A stretch of DNA of 64,000 bases from Desulfovibrio sp. (GCA_030145055.1 JAQYWK010000002.1:784824-848823), one strand, 5' to 3'. Positions 30,574 to 40,205 are shown, counted from the stretch's first letter. Notes: generated by a model not told the origin, from the letters alone. A program made the numbers and translations.

Positions 30574-31757
30574 ACCAGCAGTTGAGCCGCGTTCCGGCAT
30601 TGATCGTCATGAGTATGAGTGTAGCGCATAGTGGTCTGAATAGTAGCATGGCCCATCATTTTTTGAACAACAGGAAGAGGAACACCCTTGGCGACAAGAC
30701 GGGAAGCAAAAGTATGACGGAAACAATGAGCACAAAAACGCAACCGGCGATCAGTAACGCCTTTATTCCATCCGAGATGCTTCATCAGAGTTGCAAAGTT
30801 TTCTCCGATCTCTTTCCGCATATCACCGGAAGGACCGGGGAACAGCAAGGACTCCATACTGATCAGATCAGGAATTCTCGTGGCCAACACCGGCCTTATC
30901 TTTTCAGTGATGTACGCAACTCTACTTCTTCCGGACTTGGGTCCATCGTCAGCGCCGGACTCTCCTTTAATAATGATTCTGTTCTCAACAAGATCGATAT
31001 CCTGCCGAGTAAGAGCAAAAATTTCTCCCATCCGCATGCCGGTGTAAAGACTGAGCAAGCAGATATCGTGGCAATCAAGGTATCTCCTTTGAACAGCCAT
31101 CTCGAAAAATGCAGTTTCCTCGTCAAGAGCGCAGTAGCGGAGCCTCTGATTATTGATTCTAGGAAACTTAACTCCCTTAACCGGATTAGCTCCGTTCAGC
31201 CATCCTCTTTGAATGGAATAGTTACAAATCTGCCGAGTAAGGGCGAGACACTGCACAACCGTTGCCTTGGCAAGCCCCTTCCTAGTTACGGAACTCTTGA
31301 GAAGTTCAATATGCTGGAAGGTCAGATCATCAAGGCTGATTTTTCCAATGACCGGCACGAGATGAAGTTTGAAGCGGGTGCGATCATGCTTCCAACTCTT
31401 CTTATTGTTTCTGGCGTACTCTTCAATGTATGTTTCCCCTGCTTCGGAGAAAGGTTTCCGAGCCTTGCTGGCAACGATTTTAACTCTCTGCTCTTCGGCT
31501 TTGATCTCTCTGAATTCTCCGAGGGATTGCGGACCGACACCGAGCTTGATATTCGCAGTGACTTCGGATCTGATCTTATGAGCTTTTGCCGGAGACCAGC
31601 CTTGGGAAGCCCATCCGAGTCCTTCTTCTCGCAGCTTGCCATTAACCTTGTACCGGATCACAAAATACTTATCGGAATGAACTCCATGCCTGCGTGTTTT
31701 ATGACTGCGAAATCTAACTCCGGTATACTTAGTTGCTTCAAAACTCTTGGTGCTCAT
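30570..31757 (-). CDS. int: Tyrosine recombinase (phage-type integrase)
   Basis: 395 aa; LSLYTGMRMGEIFAL, FCAHCFRHTFASRLVAKGVPLPVVQKMMGHATIQTTMRYTH. Confidence 0.93.
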   Translation of the reverse strand: MSTKSFEATKYTGVRFRSHKTRRHGVHSDKYFVIRYKVNGKLREEGLGWASQGWSPAKAHKIRSEVTANIKLGVGPQSLGEFREIKAEEQRVKIVASKARKPFSEAGETYIEEYARNNKKSWKHDRTRFKLHLVPVIGKISLDDLTFQHIELLKSSVTRKGLAKATVVQCLALTRQICNYSIQRGWLNGANPVKGVKFPRINNQRLRYCALDEETAFFEMAVQRRYLDCHDICLLSLYTGMRMGEIFALTRQDIDLVENRIIIKGESGADDGPKSGRSRVAYITEKIRPVLATRIPDLISMESLLFPGPSGDMRKEIGENFATLMKHLGWNKGVTDRRLRFCAHCFRHTFASRLVAKGVPLPVVQKMMGHATIQTTMRYTHTHDDQCRNAAQLLV

Positions 31758-31894
31758 TTCTGTCCCACTCCTGTCCCACTTTTTATAGGTACACTAATAA
31801 ACGCTAGTGAACGTGAGGATAGGATATTACACTATGAATCTTTTGGATTCAAAGCGGTTAGGAACGTTAAGTCACAGATGGCAGTTATTATTCC

Positions 31895-31955
31895 GACGGG
31901 CTTAAAATCCCTCGAGCTTCGGCTTGTACGAGTTCAAGTCTCGTTCTGGGTACCA
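31895..31955 (+). tRNA. 3' fragment of tRNA-Leu(TAA), likely att site
   Basis: gacgggctTAAaatccctcgagcttcggcttgtacgagttcaagtctcgttctgggtacca: anticodon arm, variable arm, T arm (gttcaagtc) and 3' acceptor with CCA; no matching 5' acceptor strand upstream. Confidence 0.65.
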
Positions 31956-32164
31956 CGGTTAAATCAAGGGTTTACGAACAATTTTCGGATTGTTTGTGGA
32001 CCCTTTTTTTATGGCCAAAGTCGGTTTTGTCCCCACTCTGTCCCCACTTAAACGGCTATGGAGAGTGATTTTCTGTGACAATCTGTGAGTTTGAACAGGA
32101 CAGAGAAGCACATTCGAAGCCTCTTTTTTATCAATTTAAGCGAAATTCCCGACCACATAAAAAA

Positions 32165-32192
32165 TACCGTACTGTTGATAAACAATACGGTA
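32165..32192. terminator. Hairpin downstream of Fic gene
   Basis: TACCGTAcTGTT gata AACAaTACGGTA. Confidence 0.4.
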
Positions 32193-32230
32193 CTATGAAA
32201 TTCTTTCAGAACTTTATGACGTTTCGGCGA

Positions 32231-32980
32231 CTACAATCCTTCCTCACTTAACCCTAGTGCAAACCAATACGGCTTAAAACTGTCCACAACTAGCCTCTCA
32301 GTCATTTCTAGAAACGAATCACAGTCAGACTCCACACAAGCGCCTTCAAGAGCCTCATAGTACGCTAAGCGCTCCGAAGTTTGAAACACAACCGGTGGAA
32401 ATCCACCTTTCATGAGTTCAAGGTTCATTAACAATCTGAACGTACGTCCGTTACCGTCTGCAAACGGATGGATCTTTACGAAATCAACATGAACCCTAGC
32501 CGCACGTTCGACAACATGAAGATTCGCTCCTTCCCCTTTATACGAAGCCATAAAACGGCCCATCTCATCCTGCAGATTCAAGAAATCAGGTGGAACGTGC
32601 TCAGCACCGGAAATAGTCACATTCACAGTACGGAAGAGTCCAGCGTTCCTATCATCAATTCCCTTAAGAACAAGGCTGTGAATATCCTTGATAGCACGAA
32701 CTGAAAGAGAATCACCCTGCTCTGCTAAATCATAGACAAGATTGATAGCCTGAGCGTGGTTGATTGCTTCAAGATGTTCAGCAATAGATTTACCGCCAAC
32801 AGTTATCCCCTCAAGTACGACTTTAGTTTCCTGAAGCGTAAGCGTGTTCCCTTCAATTGCGTTGGAGTTGTAAGTCCAACGCAGGGCCAGATCCTCACGC
32901 AGGTTCTTTACGACTTCAGGAGCTAACGGCCTGTGTGCGTCTAGCCTGGCTTTTAGAGTATCGAGCATTTCTGTGTTCAT
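32231..32980 (-). CDS. Fic family protein
   Basis: 249 aa; HPFADGNGRTFRLLMNLEL Fic motif; SNAIEGN N-terminal inhibitory-like motif. Confidence 0.93.
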   Translation of the reverse strand: MNTEMLDTLKARLDAHRPLAPEVVKNLREDLALRWTYNSNAIEGNTLTLQETKVVLEGITVGGKSIAEHLEAINHAQAINLVYDLAEQGDSLSVRAIKDIHSLVLKGIDDRNAGLFRTVNVTISGAEHVPPDFLNLQDEMGRFMASYKGEGANLHVVERAARVHVDFVKIHPFADGNGRTFRLLMNLELMKGGFPPVVFQTSERLAYYEALEGACVESDCDSFLEMTERLVVDSFKPYWFALGLSEEGL

Positions 32981-33077
32981 GATTGTCCCGATTTAATCGG
33001 TATCTGGGTTTGAATCTGAATTGGGTGACGGGTGTTATCTACACATTCAGGCTCTATACCTTTTGAAGAGACAGAAC

Positions 33078-33419
33078 TCAAACGTTCTTTGGGGTATCCC
33101 CTAAGTCACTGCAAAGCTTTTCTACAACTTGCTGCATGACCTGCAACTGCTTGCGGAGCAAAGCAACCTCTTCTTGAAGTTTTTCCACATCTGATTTCTT
33201 CGATTTTTCAGTATCAGAGTTAGCCCTTTTTGACTCAACAGCACTCTTGCTTCCGAATTCCACGAGAGCACGAATTATGATTGAAGAGCTTGCCTCAGAA
33301 TCACCTTTCAACTTCTCAATTCTTTCCCCGCACTCTTTAGACACACGTATTGTGTACTGCTTACTTTTATCTTCATATTGAAGGTAACGTTCAAGCTCTT
33401 GCTCTATATCAATAACCAT
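33078..33419 (-). CDS. RHH-like plus coiled-coil small protein
   Basis: YTIRVSKECGERIEKLKGDSEASSSIIIRALVEFG; coiled-coil C-terminus. Confidence 0.45.
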   Translation of the reverse strand: MVIDIEQELERYLQYEDKSKQYTIRVSKECGERIEKLKGDSEASSSIIIRALVEFGSKSAVESKRANSDTEKSKKSDVEKLQEEVALLRKQLQVMQQVVEKLCSDLGDTPKNV

Positions 33420-33773
33420 ACACCCTCACATTATATAGCATTCACTTCTATTCAATAAGATCAGATTAAATCTAATTTAATTTAATCTCAACTATTTTAC
33501 TATATCAACAATTCAAGAATTATGCGCAACTTACACGCTTCAACAGAACAGCCTATTATAATAATTATGAGTTATAAAAGACAATTTTTGATGCTTTTTT
33601 GATGCTTTAACTCCTAACTGAGGCTTTTTAAACAAATTTACCTCTATAAAAACAGATACTTACAAAGATGGCGTTAAAAATACACCATATTACAATTAAA
33701 TATTGACGTTTAATAACAAAATATCAGACAATACTAAAAATAGTTTCTTCACCTTTAACCACTAAAACAAAAT

Positions 33774-35894
33774 ATGGCTGGCAAATTAATCTCAGGACGC
33801 TACCTTGAAATGGAAGTTCAAACTCGCAGCGATTACAACTATCATGTTAATCAAATTTTACGTGACAAAGCCAATCTAAAGCTTTTAACCTCATTAAGAA
33901 ACAAGACAGAACTCAGAAAATGGGCAAGGTATTTCGATACATCTTCAAAAGAGTATATCAGGATTAATGACTATCAAATCCTCACAAAAGAATTTTCGTT
34001 CTATGCTGACTATATTACATTTCACCAGTGTGGAAACTATCCTAGATTTGAAAATATTCCTGTAAACGCCAAGATGGGAACTACTACACAAACAATAGAA
34101 TCCATCATGAGTTTGCCCCACCCTAATTATACAACTATTGGGATAGCACTATCGAACATAGAGGACTCTTATCTCCCCAAGTGTTTAAAGAAAATTCCAG
34201 GCTACATTCGTAGGCTTCCGATCTGCACTCCGATTAAGGTTCACGGCAGGACTATAATATTTCCATATGGGACGATAATATCGGATGATAAAACAACTGA
34301 TCTAGTTGACATTTTCAGTTGCATACATGGAGTTCCAACAGCAGAGTCTGTTGATCAGATTTTGAATATTTATAATTTATCTAAAGAACTGATTGCTGAT
34401 TTTAATACAGAAAAATTTTACCCCAGCGTAAAACCTAAATTATACTATCAAGCCCAAAACCGACCTTTTTTTGATTGGCAAATCCACCATCTTAACACCT
34501 CATTTGAAATGCAAATTCCTGGTCAAATGCCATTAAATAATTTTTACAAAGCCCCTTCGATATTTATGAACCAGCCTAATCCAGAAACTAAAAACTGGGT
34601 TGCAATCTTTGAGTCACCATTTTCATGCAAAAAAATTAGCGGGCAAATTCTTAATCGAAACTATGGACATGCTTCATGGTATGGTGGGTACGAGGGATTA
34701 CGTTTAACGAACTGGACATCTTTAAAAGACACAAACATTACGATTATGCCCCAAGGAACTGTCTCTGTATCTGATTGGATGTGGCTCATACGCAAATTAA
34801 TCAAAGACAATCATATTGAGATAGCTAATAAAGTTATACCTATTTACACAGATTCAAACGAATCAAAATACTGTTTTCCACAACACAAAGTAAATTCTAA
34901 AAATTTTAGAGCAACAGAAAACTACCTTCTCCAGCTTTACAAAACAGCAGAGATTGCCCCGACCTCTCTAGATGGCACGACTAAAAACTTGCCTACCGTT
35001 TTTTCTATGAATAATTTGCCTAAAAATCGAGATCAAAAATTTGTAATTGAACCAATCATTACAAAGAACTCATTTACTCTATTATATGCTGCCACAGGAA
35101 TAGGTAAAACCTGGTTCTCAATATGCCTCGGGATGGCAATTGCTAAGGGAGGTACTTTTTTAAAAGGATGGAAAATCCCTCAGCCTAATAGCGTGCTATA
35201 CATAGATAGCGAATTAGGGGAAAACGAATTTGGTAGAAGACTCGAATTAATTTCAGAATTAAATCTTTCACAAAAAATCCCTTTCCATTTCATAAATGTG
35301 ACCAATTGGGATCTCACAGAGCCTTCGTATCAAGAAAAAGCAGAGCAAACAATCGCCAGGATATCCAATGACCCTACAAGTAAAGGAAACATTAAGTTCC
35401 TGATCTTAGACAACCTATCTTTTCTAACTGGCCACCAGACATCTGAACACGCATGGGACAAATTTTTCAAATGGATTGAAAACGTTAAAAAGTCTGGCAT
35501 CTCAATCTTGCTTCTACATCACTCAAATAAAGGTGGAGACCAACGAGGAGTTAATATTAAAACATTCGGTGCAGATTTAATCCTCAAGCTAGTAGAATTA
35601 GATAGCGATAACTCCTCCAAACATGAAAATAGATATGATCTTGTATTCGAAAAGACACGCCATTTAGCACCTGAGCTTAAAAGGACAATTGAAATTTCAT
35701 TCTCACCTTCACGTAAATCAGTACCATGGAAAATTAGCGAAAAGTCTAAGCCAAAGACAATTGAAGAAATTAAACGAATGGACGATCAAGGCTACCTTGA
35801 AAAAGAGATAGCTAACGCGCTTGGAATTTCCAAAAGCACAGTTCAACGTAGGCGCAAGGAACTTGGACTTACAAAGGATAAAACTTCAAAATAG
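33774..35894 (+). CDS. RepA-like RecA-fold ATPase with C-terminal HTH
   Basis: 706 aa; LLYAATGIGKTWFSICLG, VLYIDSELGENEFGRRLE, ILLLHHSNKGGDQRG; C-term YLEKEIANALGISKSTVQRRRKELGL. Confidence 0.75.
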   Translation: MAGKLISGRYLEMEVQTRSDYNYHVNQILRDKANLKLLTSLRNKTELRKWARYFDTSSKEYIRINDYQILTKEFSFYADYITFHQCGNYPRFENIPVNAKMGTTTQTIESIMSLPHPNYTTIGIALSNIEDSYLPKCLKKIPGYIRRLPICTPIKVHGRTIIFPYGTIISDDKTTDLVDIFSCIHGVPTAESVDQILNIYNLSKELIADFNTEKFYPSVKPKLYYQAQNRPFFDWQIHHLNTSFEMQIPGQMPLNNFYKAPSIFMNQPNPETKNWVAIFESPFSCKKISGQILNRNYGHASWYGGYEGLRLTNWTSLKDTNITIMPQGTVSVSDWMWLIRKLIKDNHIEIANKVIPIYTDSNESKYCFPQHKVNSKNFRATENYLLQLYKTAEIAPTSLDGTTKNLPTVFSMNNLPKNRDQKFVIEPIITKNSFTLLYAATGIGKTWFSICLGMAIAKGGTFLKGWKIPQPNSVLYIDSELGENEFGRRLELISELNLSQKIPFHFINVTNWDLTEPSYQEKAEQTIARISNDPTSKGNIKFLILDNLSFLTGHQTSEHAWDKFFKWIENVKKSGISILLLHHSNKGGDQRGVNIKTFGADLILKLVELDSDNSSKHENRYDLVFEKTRHLAPELKRTIEISFSPSRKSVPWKISEKSKPKTIEEIKRMDDQGYLEKEIANALGISKSTVQRRRKELGLTKDKTSK

Positions 35895-35943
35895 GGGATA
35901 ACTCATTATCCCCTACGAACAGAATCAGTTCTCCCAATAAATT

Positions 35944-36318
35944 TTACCCTACCGTTTCAAATCTCACCGAAAGATTGAGCTTCCGCCTGGACGTAATGGT
36001 CAAACGTGTAACAACTTCCTCAAGCCTTTTCCCTTCAGAAGCCAACTTCCGCAAGTATGGCTGAAAGTCGCGAACAGCTGTAGCAGAATGAATCGAAAGC
36101 CTACGAACACGTCCTTCAAGCCTCAAATCTACATCATATGATAACTCCCAGCCGTCAGGAACTTTATTTTCATTCTGACACTCTTTTTCCCAAAGCACCC
36201 GCCCGTTACACCACCGTATATATCTTAAGCCTACCGGAATAAGAGTTGCTTCGAGGGACGAACCTAGCTTCTCATCACAGCAGACAAAATTCTTTTTAAA
36301 AATCTTCAAATACAACAT
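35944..36318 (-). CDS. Hypothetical protein
   Basis: 124 aa ORF with no confident motif. Confidence 0.35.
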   Translation of the reverse strand: MLYLKIFKKNFVCCDEKLGSSLEATLIPVGLRYIRWCNGRVLWEKECQNENKVPDGWELSYDVDLRLEGRVRRLSIHSATAVRDFQPYLRKLASEGKRLEEVVTRLTITSRRKLNLSVRFETVG

Positions 36319-36380
36319 GTTCTCTCCAAAAGAAAAGGCAAGCCCAATACAGATGCATTAGGGCTCGCCGTAATTTAGAC

Positions 36381-36411
36381 AAAAAAAATCCTACCTCAAA
36401 ATGAGATAGGT
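36381..36411 (-). terminator. Rho-independent terminator (minus strand) downstream of 36438-36686
   Basis: On the minus strand: CCTATCTCA ttt TGAGGTAGG followed by ATTTTTTTTG. Confidence 0.75.
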
Positions 36412-36437
36412 CAGATCAAGCACGACATTTGTTCCAA

Positions 36438-36686
36438 TTAATCACAAACGGATACAACGTTCGCAAACCACCATTCCAGAAAAGCATCTCTTACTATCAA
36501 GATCTTCCGATTACCCGCCTTCAGGAAACATTTAGTAGGAATGGCTTCATGCTCAGGAATAGCCTTATTAGCTCGGAGATTTTGAATTGTACGCCACCTG
36601 ATGGCTTTCCCTGTTAAATTGTCTAGTTCTGTTGCTGAGAATATTGGTGGAATTTCTCTTTTAAGCTGATCAAGAAGTTCTTCCAT
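36438..36686 (-). CDS. AlpA/excisionase-like small DNA-binding protein
   Basis: 82 aa; RWRTIQNLRANKAIPEHEAIPTKCFLKAGNRKILIVRDAFLEWW. Confidence 0.45.
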   Translation of the reverse strand: MEELLDQLKREIPPIFSATELDNLTGKAIRWRTIQNLRANKAIPEHEAIPTKCFLKAGNRKILIVRDAFLEWWFANVVSVCD

Positions 36687-36785
36687 TTAAGTGCTCCTGA
36701 TTTACATTGTTTGTTAGTCCAATATAAAATCAGGAAAGAATTTATTTTTTTATTTAGTATTTCTAAATTTGAAACAACTCTCGAA

Positions 36786-36820
36786 ATTTTAATGCCCATT
36801 TTAATGCCATTTTAATGGGT
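36786..36820. repeat. Three tandem ATTTTAATGSS(S) iteron-like units
   Basis: attttaatgccc / attttaatgcc / attttaatgggt, upstream of Gp2-like gene. Confidence 0.7.
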
Positions 36821-36977
36821 ACAATTTTACTGTTAAACCGCAGCACCTGAGACAATTTAATTCCGGTTATGGTAATATCTTATATTAATGATATACACAC
36901 AAATATATTTTTATACTAACTACTTATAATATAACTAGCGAAGAATACAACTAATTAATTCACAACAGGAGAACACA

Positions 36978-37613
36978 ATGCGTCACAAACAGATAATCAG
37001 AGATAATAAATTTAATTCATTTAACATCAATACTGGCAAGAACAACGAATACAACTGCTATGGAGATATTTTAACAGTAATTGAAGATAGATTTAAGTTA
37101 ATGACTTCTACGTGTAGCAAGACACTCTTCATAAGATTTGATCTAAGGTTTCCAGAAAACTATTTACACGAAGTAAGCAACAGACACGTAGAACACCTTT
37201 ACAAAATGATCATGGATAAAAGCCGCTATCATGATTATGGAGTCCAATATGTGTGGGGGAGAGAACAACCCTCAAAAGAAAGACATCAACATTATCACTG
37301 TATTGCCTTGATAAATGGTAACAAATGTCAAAACTACTATTCTTTCTTAAAAGGAGTAGAAAAATCATGGAATCATGTTCTTGGCGTGCAGAATGGAGAA
37401 GGCTTAGTTCACTTCTGTGATAAAGAGCAAAATGGAATCATAATTAAAAAACCTTCCAAAGCCTCTACGGGATCTCAACGTTTACACCAAGAAAGGCAGT
37501 TCCAAGAAACTCTCAACAGATGCTTTCACTGGGCTAGCTATCTGGCAAAGGAATGTCCACAAAATATAATACCACTTGGAATTCGTAGGTTCGGTGCATC
37601 ACAGCTAGGATGA
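36978..37613 (+). CDS. YagK/YfjJ (inovirus Gp2)-like protein
   Basis: LFIRFDLRFPENY...YGVQYVWGREQPSKERHQHYHCIALINGNK...KGVEKSWNHVLG. Confidence 0.65.
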   Translation: MRHKQIIRDNKFNSFNINTGKNNEYNCYGDILTVIEDRFKLMTSTCSKTLFIRFDLRFPENYLHEVSNRHVEHLYKMIMDKSRYHDYGVQYVWGREQPSKERHQHYHCIALINGNKCQNYYSFLKGVEKSWNHVLGVQNGEGLVHFCDKEQNGIIIKKPSKASTGSQRLHQERQFQETLNRCFHWASYLAKECPQNIIPLGIRRFGASQLG

Positions 37614-37687
37614 ACTAGTTTCAATAAAAAAATATATCCGAGAGTTATTCTATAGAAAAATTAACACTTAACTTGGAAGGAATTCTT

Positions 37688-38194
37688 ATGAATAACTCTA
37701 CTAAAATTAAAATCTACACAGACGGCTCATGTCTTGGCAATCAATTCAAAGGTGCTGATGGTGGCTACGGTGCGCTAATTCATACACCGAACGAATCAAT
37801 TGAACTAGCTCAAGGATACCGGACAACGACTAACAATCGTATGGAACTAAGAGCGGTTATAGCTGCTTTGTTAGTAATTCCTCCTAAAAGCGATGTCACG
37901 TTATACTCTGATTCCAAATACGTGATTGATGCCTTTGTGCAAGGATGGCTAAACAATTGGATTAAAAGTGGGTGGCGCAAAAGCAATCGAAAACCTGTTG
38001 AAAACCAGGATCTCTGGAAAGAACTCCTTGAAAACATTCACGGTCATAACATTCGTTGGGAATGGGTTAGAGGTCATAGCGGAAATCAGCTTAATGGATG
38101 CGCTGACATCCTTGCCCGCGTGAGTGCATCTGGCAACAACAAAATGTTTGACGATGTAGGATTAACCATTGCGACCGTAGTAAGCAGCTACTAA
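37688..38194 (+). CDS. rnhA: Ribonuclease HI
   Basis: IYTDGSCLGNQ...GGYGALI, NNRMELRAVIAAL, LYSDSKYVIDAF, WVRGHSGNQLNGCADILA. Confidence 0.93.
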   Translation: MNNSTKIKIYTDGSCLGNQFKGADGGYGALIHTPNESIELAQGYRTTTNNRMELRAVIAALLVIPPKSDVTLYSDSKYVIDAFVQGWLNNWIKSGWRKSNRKPVENQDLWKELLENIHGHNIRWEWVRGHSGNQLNGCADILARVSASGNNKMFDDVGLTIATVVSSY

Positions 38195-38199
38195 GCAGA

Positions 38200-38236
38200 G
38201 TGCCCCTTTCTGGATTTGTCGTTCAGAAAGGGGCAC
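38200..38236. terminator. Perfect 13-bp-stem hairpin after rnhA
   Basis: GTGCCCCTTTCTG ... CAGAAAGGGGCAC. Confidence 0.6.
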
Positions 38237-38258
38237 AACATATTTTGTATTTATGAAA

Positions 38259-39260
38259 TTACCACAATGTTAACGATGGACCTCGTCCCTCATATACATC
38301 AAGATAACCGACAGCATGATACTCACCGTCTAGAGAAGATCCGCCCTCACAAAAACTACAATCAATAGTGCCACTCACAGCAATAATTCTAGGCATACCT
38401 GCTTTAGTTTTATCCTTTAAGTTTACTTCAGGGGTGCAGCTAGGGTTATTGAATTCAAATTTAGTACCAGCACTATTTATTTCCCCCTTCTCAAAGAAAG
38501 AACAAGTCGATCCATTTTCATTATTAGCATAAGCACCCCCTAAAATTCCTTTTTGGACATTTCCAAACAGTATCCCTTCATTCTTTTCATTTAGATACAT
38601 TACAAAACGTGCTCTCCCATAATCGCTAGGAAATTCGAACGTATTAAATGCGTTGGCAATAATTTTTCTTTTCTTGCGCTTCGCTTCTTTTTTCTTGTCA
38701 AAATAACTAGACTGAATAGCGTGAAGAAGGTTGTAAGGAACCAATTCTTGGTTCTGGTACAATTGCTTCAGCATATAAGTGGGGTCCGAGTAAGTTTGCC
38801 CCGTATCTACAAAACTTTTGTACGCATCAGGAACACTAATATCTTCTATGATTAGATTGGGCTTAAGAGTTATTCCGGCATATGTTAATTCAAAAGAATC
38901 ATTCTGCTTAAGCTGAAACTGCAAGGTCAGTTGAAAAACAGGATCAGTGCCCATTACAATATCTTTAAGCACAGCAATTCCATTTGTGGTCAACGGATGA
39001 TTAGGTGTGAGTAAGTCTATTTTTACAGGTATGTCTGCTGTAAAATTTACAACCTTACGTTTTAGTTCGGTTTCAAATTTAGACCAACTACGATTTTCGA
39101 GCCCCTTACAATTATCAAGGACATCTCCAATTGTGACACTTTGGTCAAAATTCATATATCCATTTTTAACAATTGAAATATCATCTCCTTTGCAGGAACA
39201 AAGCGAAAACACTACCAGCAAAAACAATAAACTCTGTAATAACCGAAACATAGGCATCAA
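38259..39260 (-). CDS. Putative lipoprotein
   Basis: 333 aa; signal LLQSLLFLLVVFSLCSC lipobox-like. Confidence 0.55.
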   Translation of the reverse strand: MMPMFRLLQSLLFLLVVFSLCSCKGDDISIVKNGYMNFDQSVTIGDVLDNCKGLENRSWSKFETELKRKVVNFTADIPVKIDLLTPNHPLTTNGIAVLKDIVMGTDPVFQLTLQFQLKQNDSFELTYAGITLKPNLIIEDISVPDAYKSFVDTGQTYSDPTYMLKQLYQNQELVPYNLLHAIQSSYFDKKKEAKRKKRKIIANAFNTFEFPSDYGRARFVMYLNEKNEGILFGNVQKGILGGAYANNENGSTCSFFEKGEINSAGTKFEFNNPSCTPEVNLKDKTKAGMPRIIAVSGTIDCSFCEGGSSLDGEYHAVGYLDVYEGRGPSLTLW

Positions 39261-39330
39261 CTCCTTTTAAAAAAGTGTATATTCGTGTTGAGTTTGTGAA
39301 ATAAAATGATACTAAGTTGCAAACATCACT

Positions 39331-39347
39331 AACACCTATCAGTGCTA
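39331..39347. repeat. 17-bp direct repeat, copy 1
   Basis: aacacctatcagtgcta identical to 40757-40773. Confidence 0.9.
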
Positions 39348-39383
39348 CTATTCAATAGAAAATATAACCCAACATTGGTTTAT

Positions 39384-39506
39384 ATAAAGAAATTGTATAC
39401 GAAGAAGAAAGTTATGATCCGCCGCTAACCATTCTGGACAGGATGGAAGATCTTGAGCGTGATATCCTGAAAGACATGACAAAACTAAGGGGGATGCTAA
39501 ATGAAT
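39384..39506 (+). pseudogene. 3' remnant of a larger gene, possibly hsdM-like C-terminus
   Basis: Open frame EIVYEEESYDPPLTILDRMEDLERDILKDMTKLRGMLNE* with no start; overlaps start of next gene. Confidence 0.4.
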
Positions 39507-39920
39507 AATCAGGAAGTGCGCTGGAAACAGCGTTTTCAAAATTTCAGCAGAGCTTTGGTTGAACTCAAAAGCGGGTGTGAACTGAAAAGCTACAGTAATC
39601 TTGAACGGTACGGTCTGATCAAGACATTTGAGTTCACTTTTGAATTGTCATGGAAGACCCTCAAAGATCTGCTCTTTTTTGAAGGGTTTGACTACAACAG
39701 TCCCAGAGCGGTTATTCGTGGCGCTTTTGAAACCAAGTATATCAGTGAAAGAGATTGCGAGATGTTTCTTGAAGCTCTGACTAAAAGGAATCTACTGGTG
39801 TATGTGTACGAAGAAAAAATTGCTCTTGAAGCTCAGGAATCAATCATAAATGAATATCTACCTCTATTGCTGAGAATCAGCGACACCCTAAGTAAGAAGC
39901 AGGAGAATCCAGTTGATTAA
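39501..39920 (+). CDS. HI0074-family nucleotidyltransferase substrate-binding protein (TA partner)
   Basis: 139 aa; RFQNFSRALVELKSG...FEFTFELSWKTLKDLLFFEGFDYNSPRAVIRGAFE. Confidence 0.85.
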   Translation: MNNQEVRWKQRFQNFSRALVELKSGCELKSYSNLERYGLIKTFEFTFELSWKTLKDLLFFEGFDYNSPRAVIRGAFETKYISERDCEMFLEALTKRNLLVYVYEEKIALEAQESIINEYLPLLLRISDTLSKKQENPVD

Positions 39921-40188
39921 TGACGGGATTGCCGAGCGGCATAAAAAGACGCTGTTTAAGATTCTGGCTGATTGCCCAAAGGTTAAGCAGGTAATTCTAT
40001 TCGGCTCCAGAGCCATGGGAAGCTATACCACGCAATCAGATATCGACATTGCGCTGGTGGGTGATGAATTAACGCTTACAGATCAGGCTAAGATTCTTGA
40101 TGCGATTGAGCAGACTAATATTCCGCAAAAGGTAGAGATTGTGTTGTATAGAACTATTCGTAGTGATGAGCTTTGGAGCCATATTTAA
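39913..40188 (+). CDS. MNT-family nucleotidyltransferase
   Basis: 91 aa; QVILFGSRAMGSYTTQSDIDIALVG; overlaps upstream gene. Confidence 0.85.
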   Translation: MINDGIAERHKKTLFKILADCPKVKQVILFGSRAMGSYTTQSDIDIALVGDELTLTDQAKILDAIEQTNIPQKVEIVLYRTIRSDELWSHI

Positions 40189-40205
40189 ATTAATCGTTTC
40201 GCTAT

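Noticed and set aside
31895-31955. Functional tRNA-Leu gene
   Set aside because: 5' acceptor and D-arm sequence do not pair with the 3' half; upstream sequence is only weakly tRNA-like
30582-32051. 489-aa plus-strand ORF overlapping the integrase
   Set aside because: Antisense shadow of the clearly coding integrase on the minus strand; no recognisable motifs
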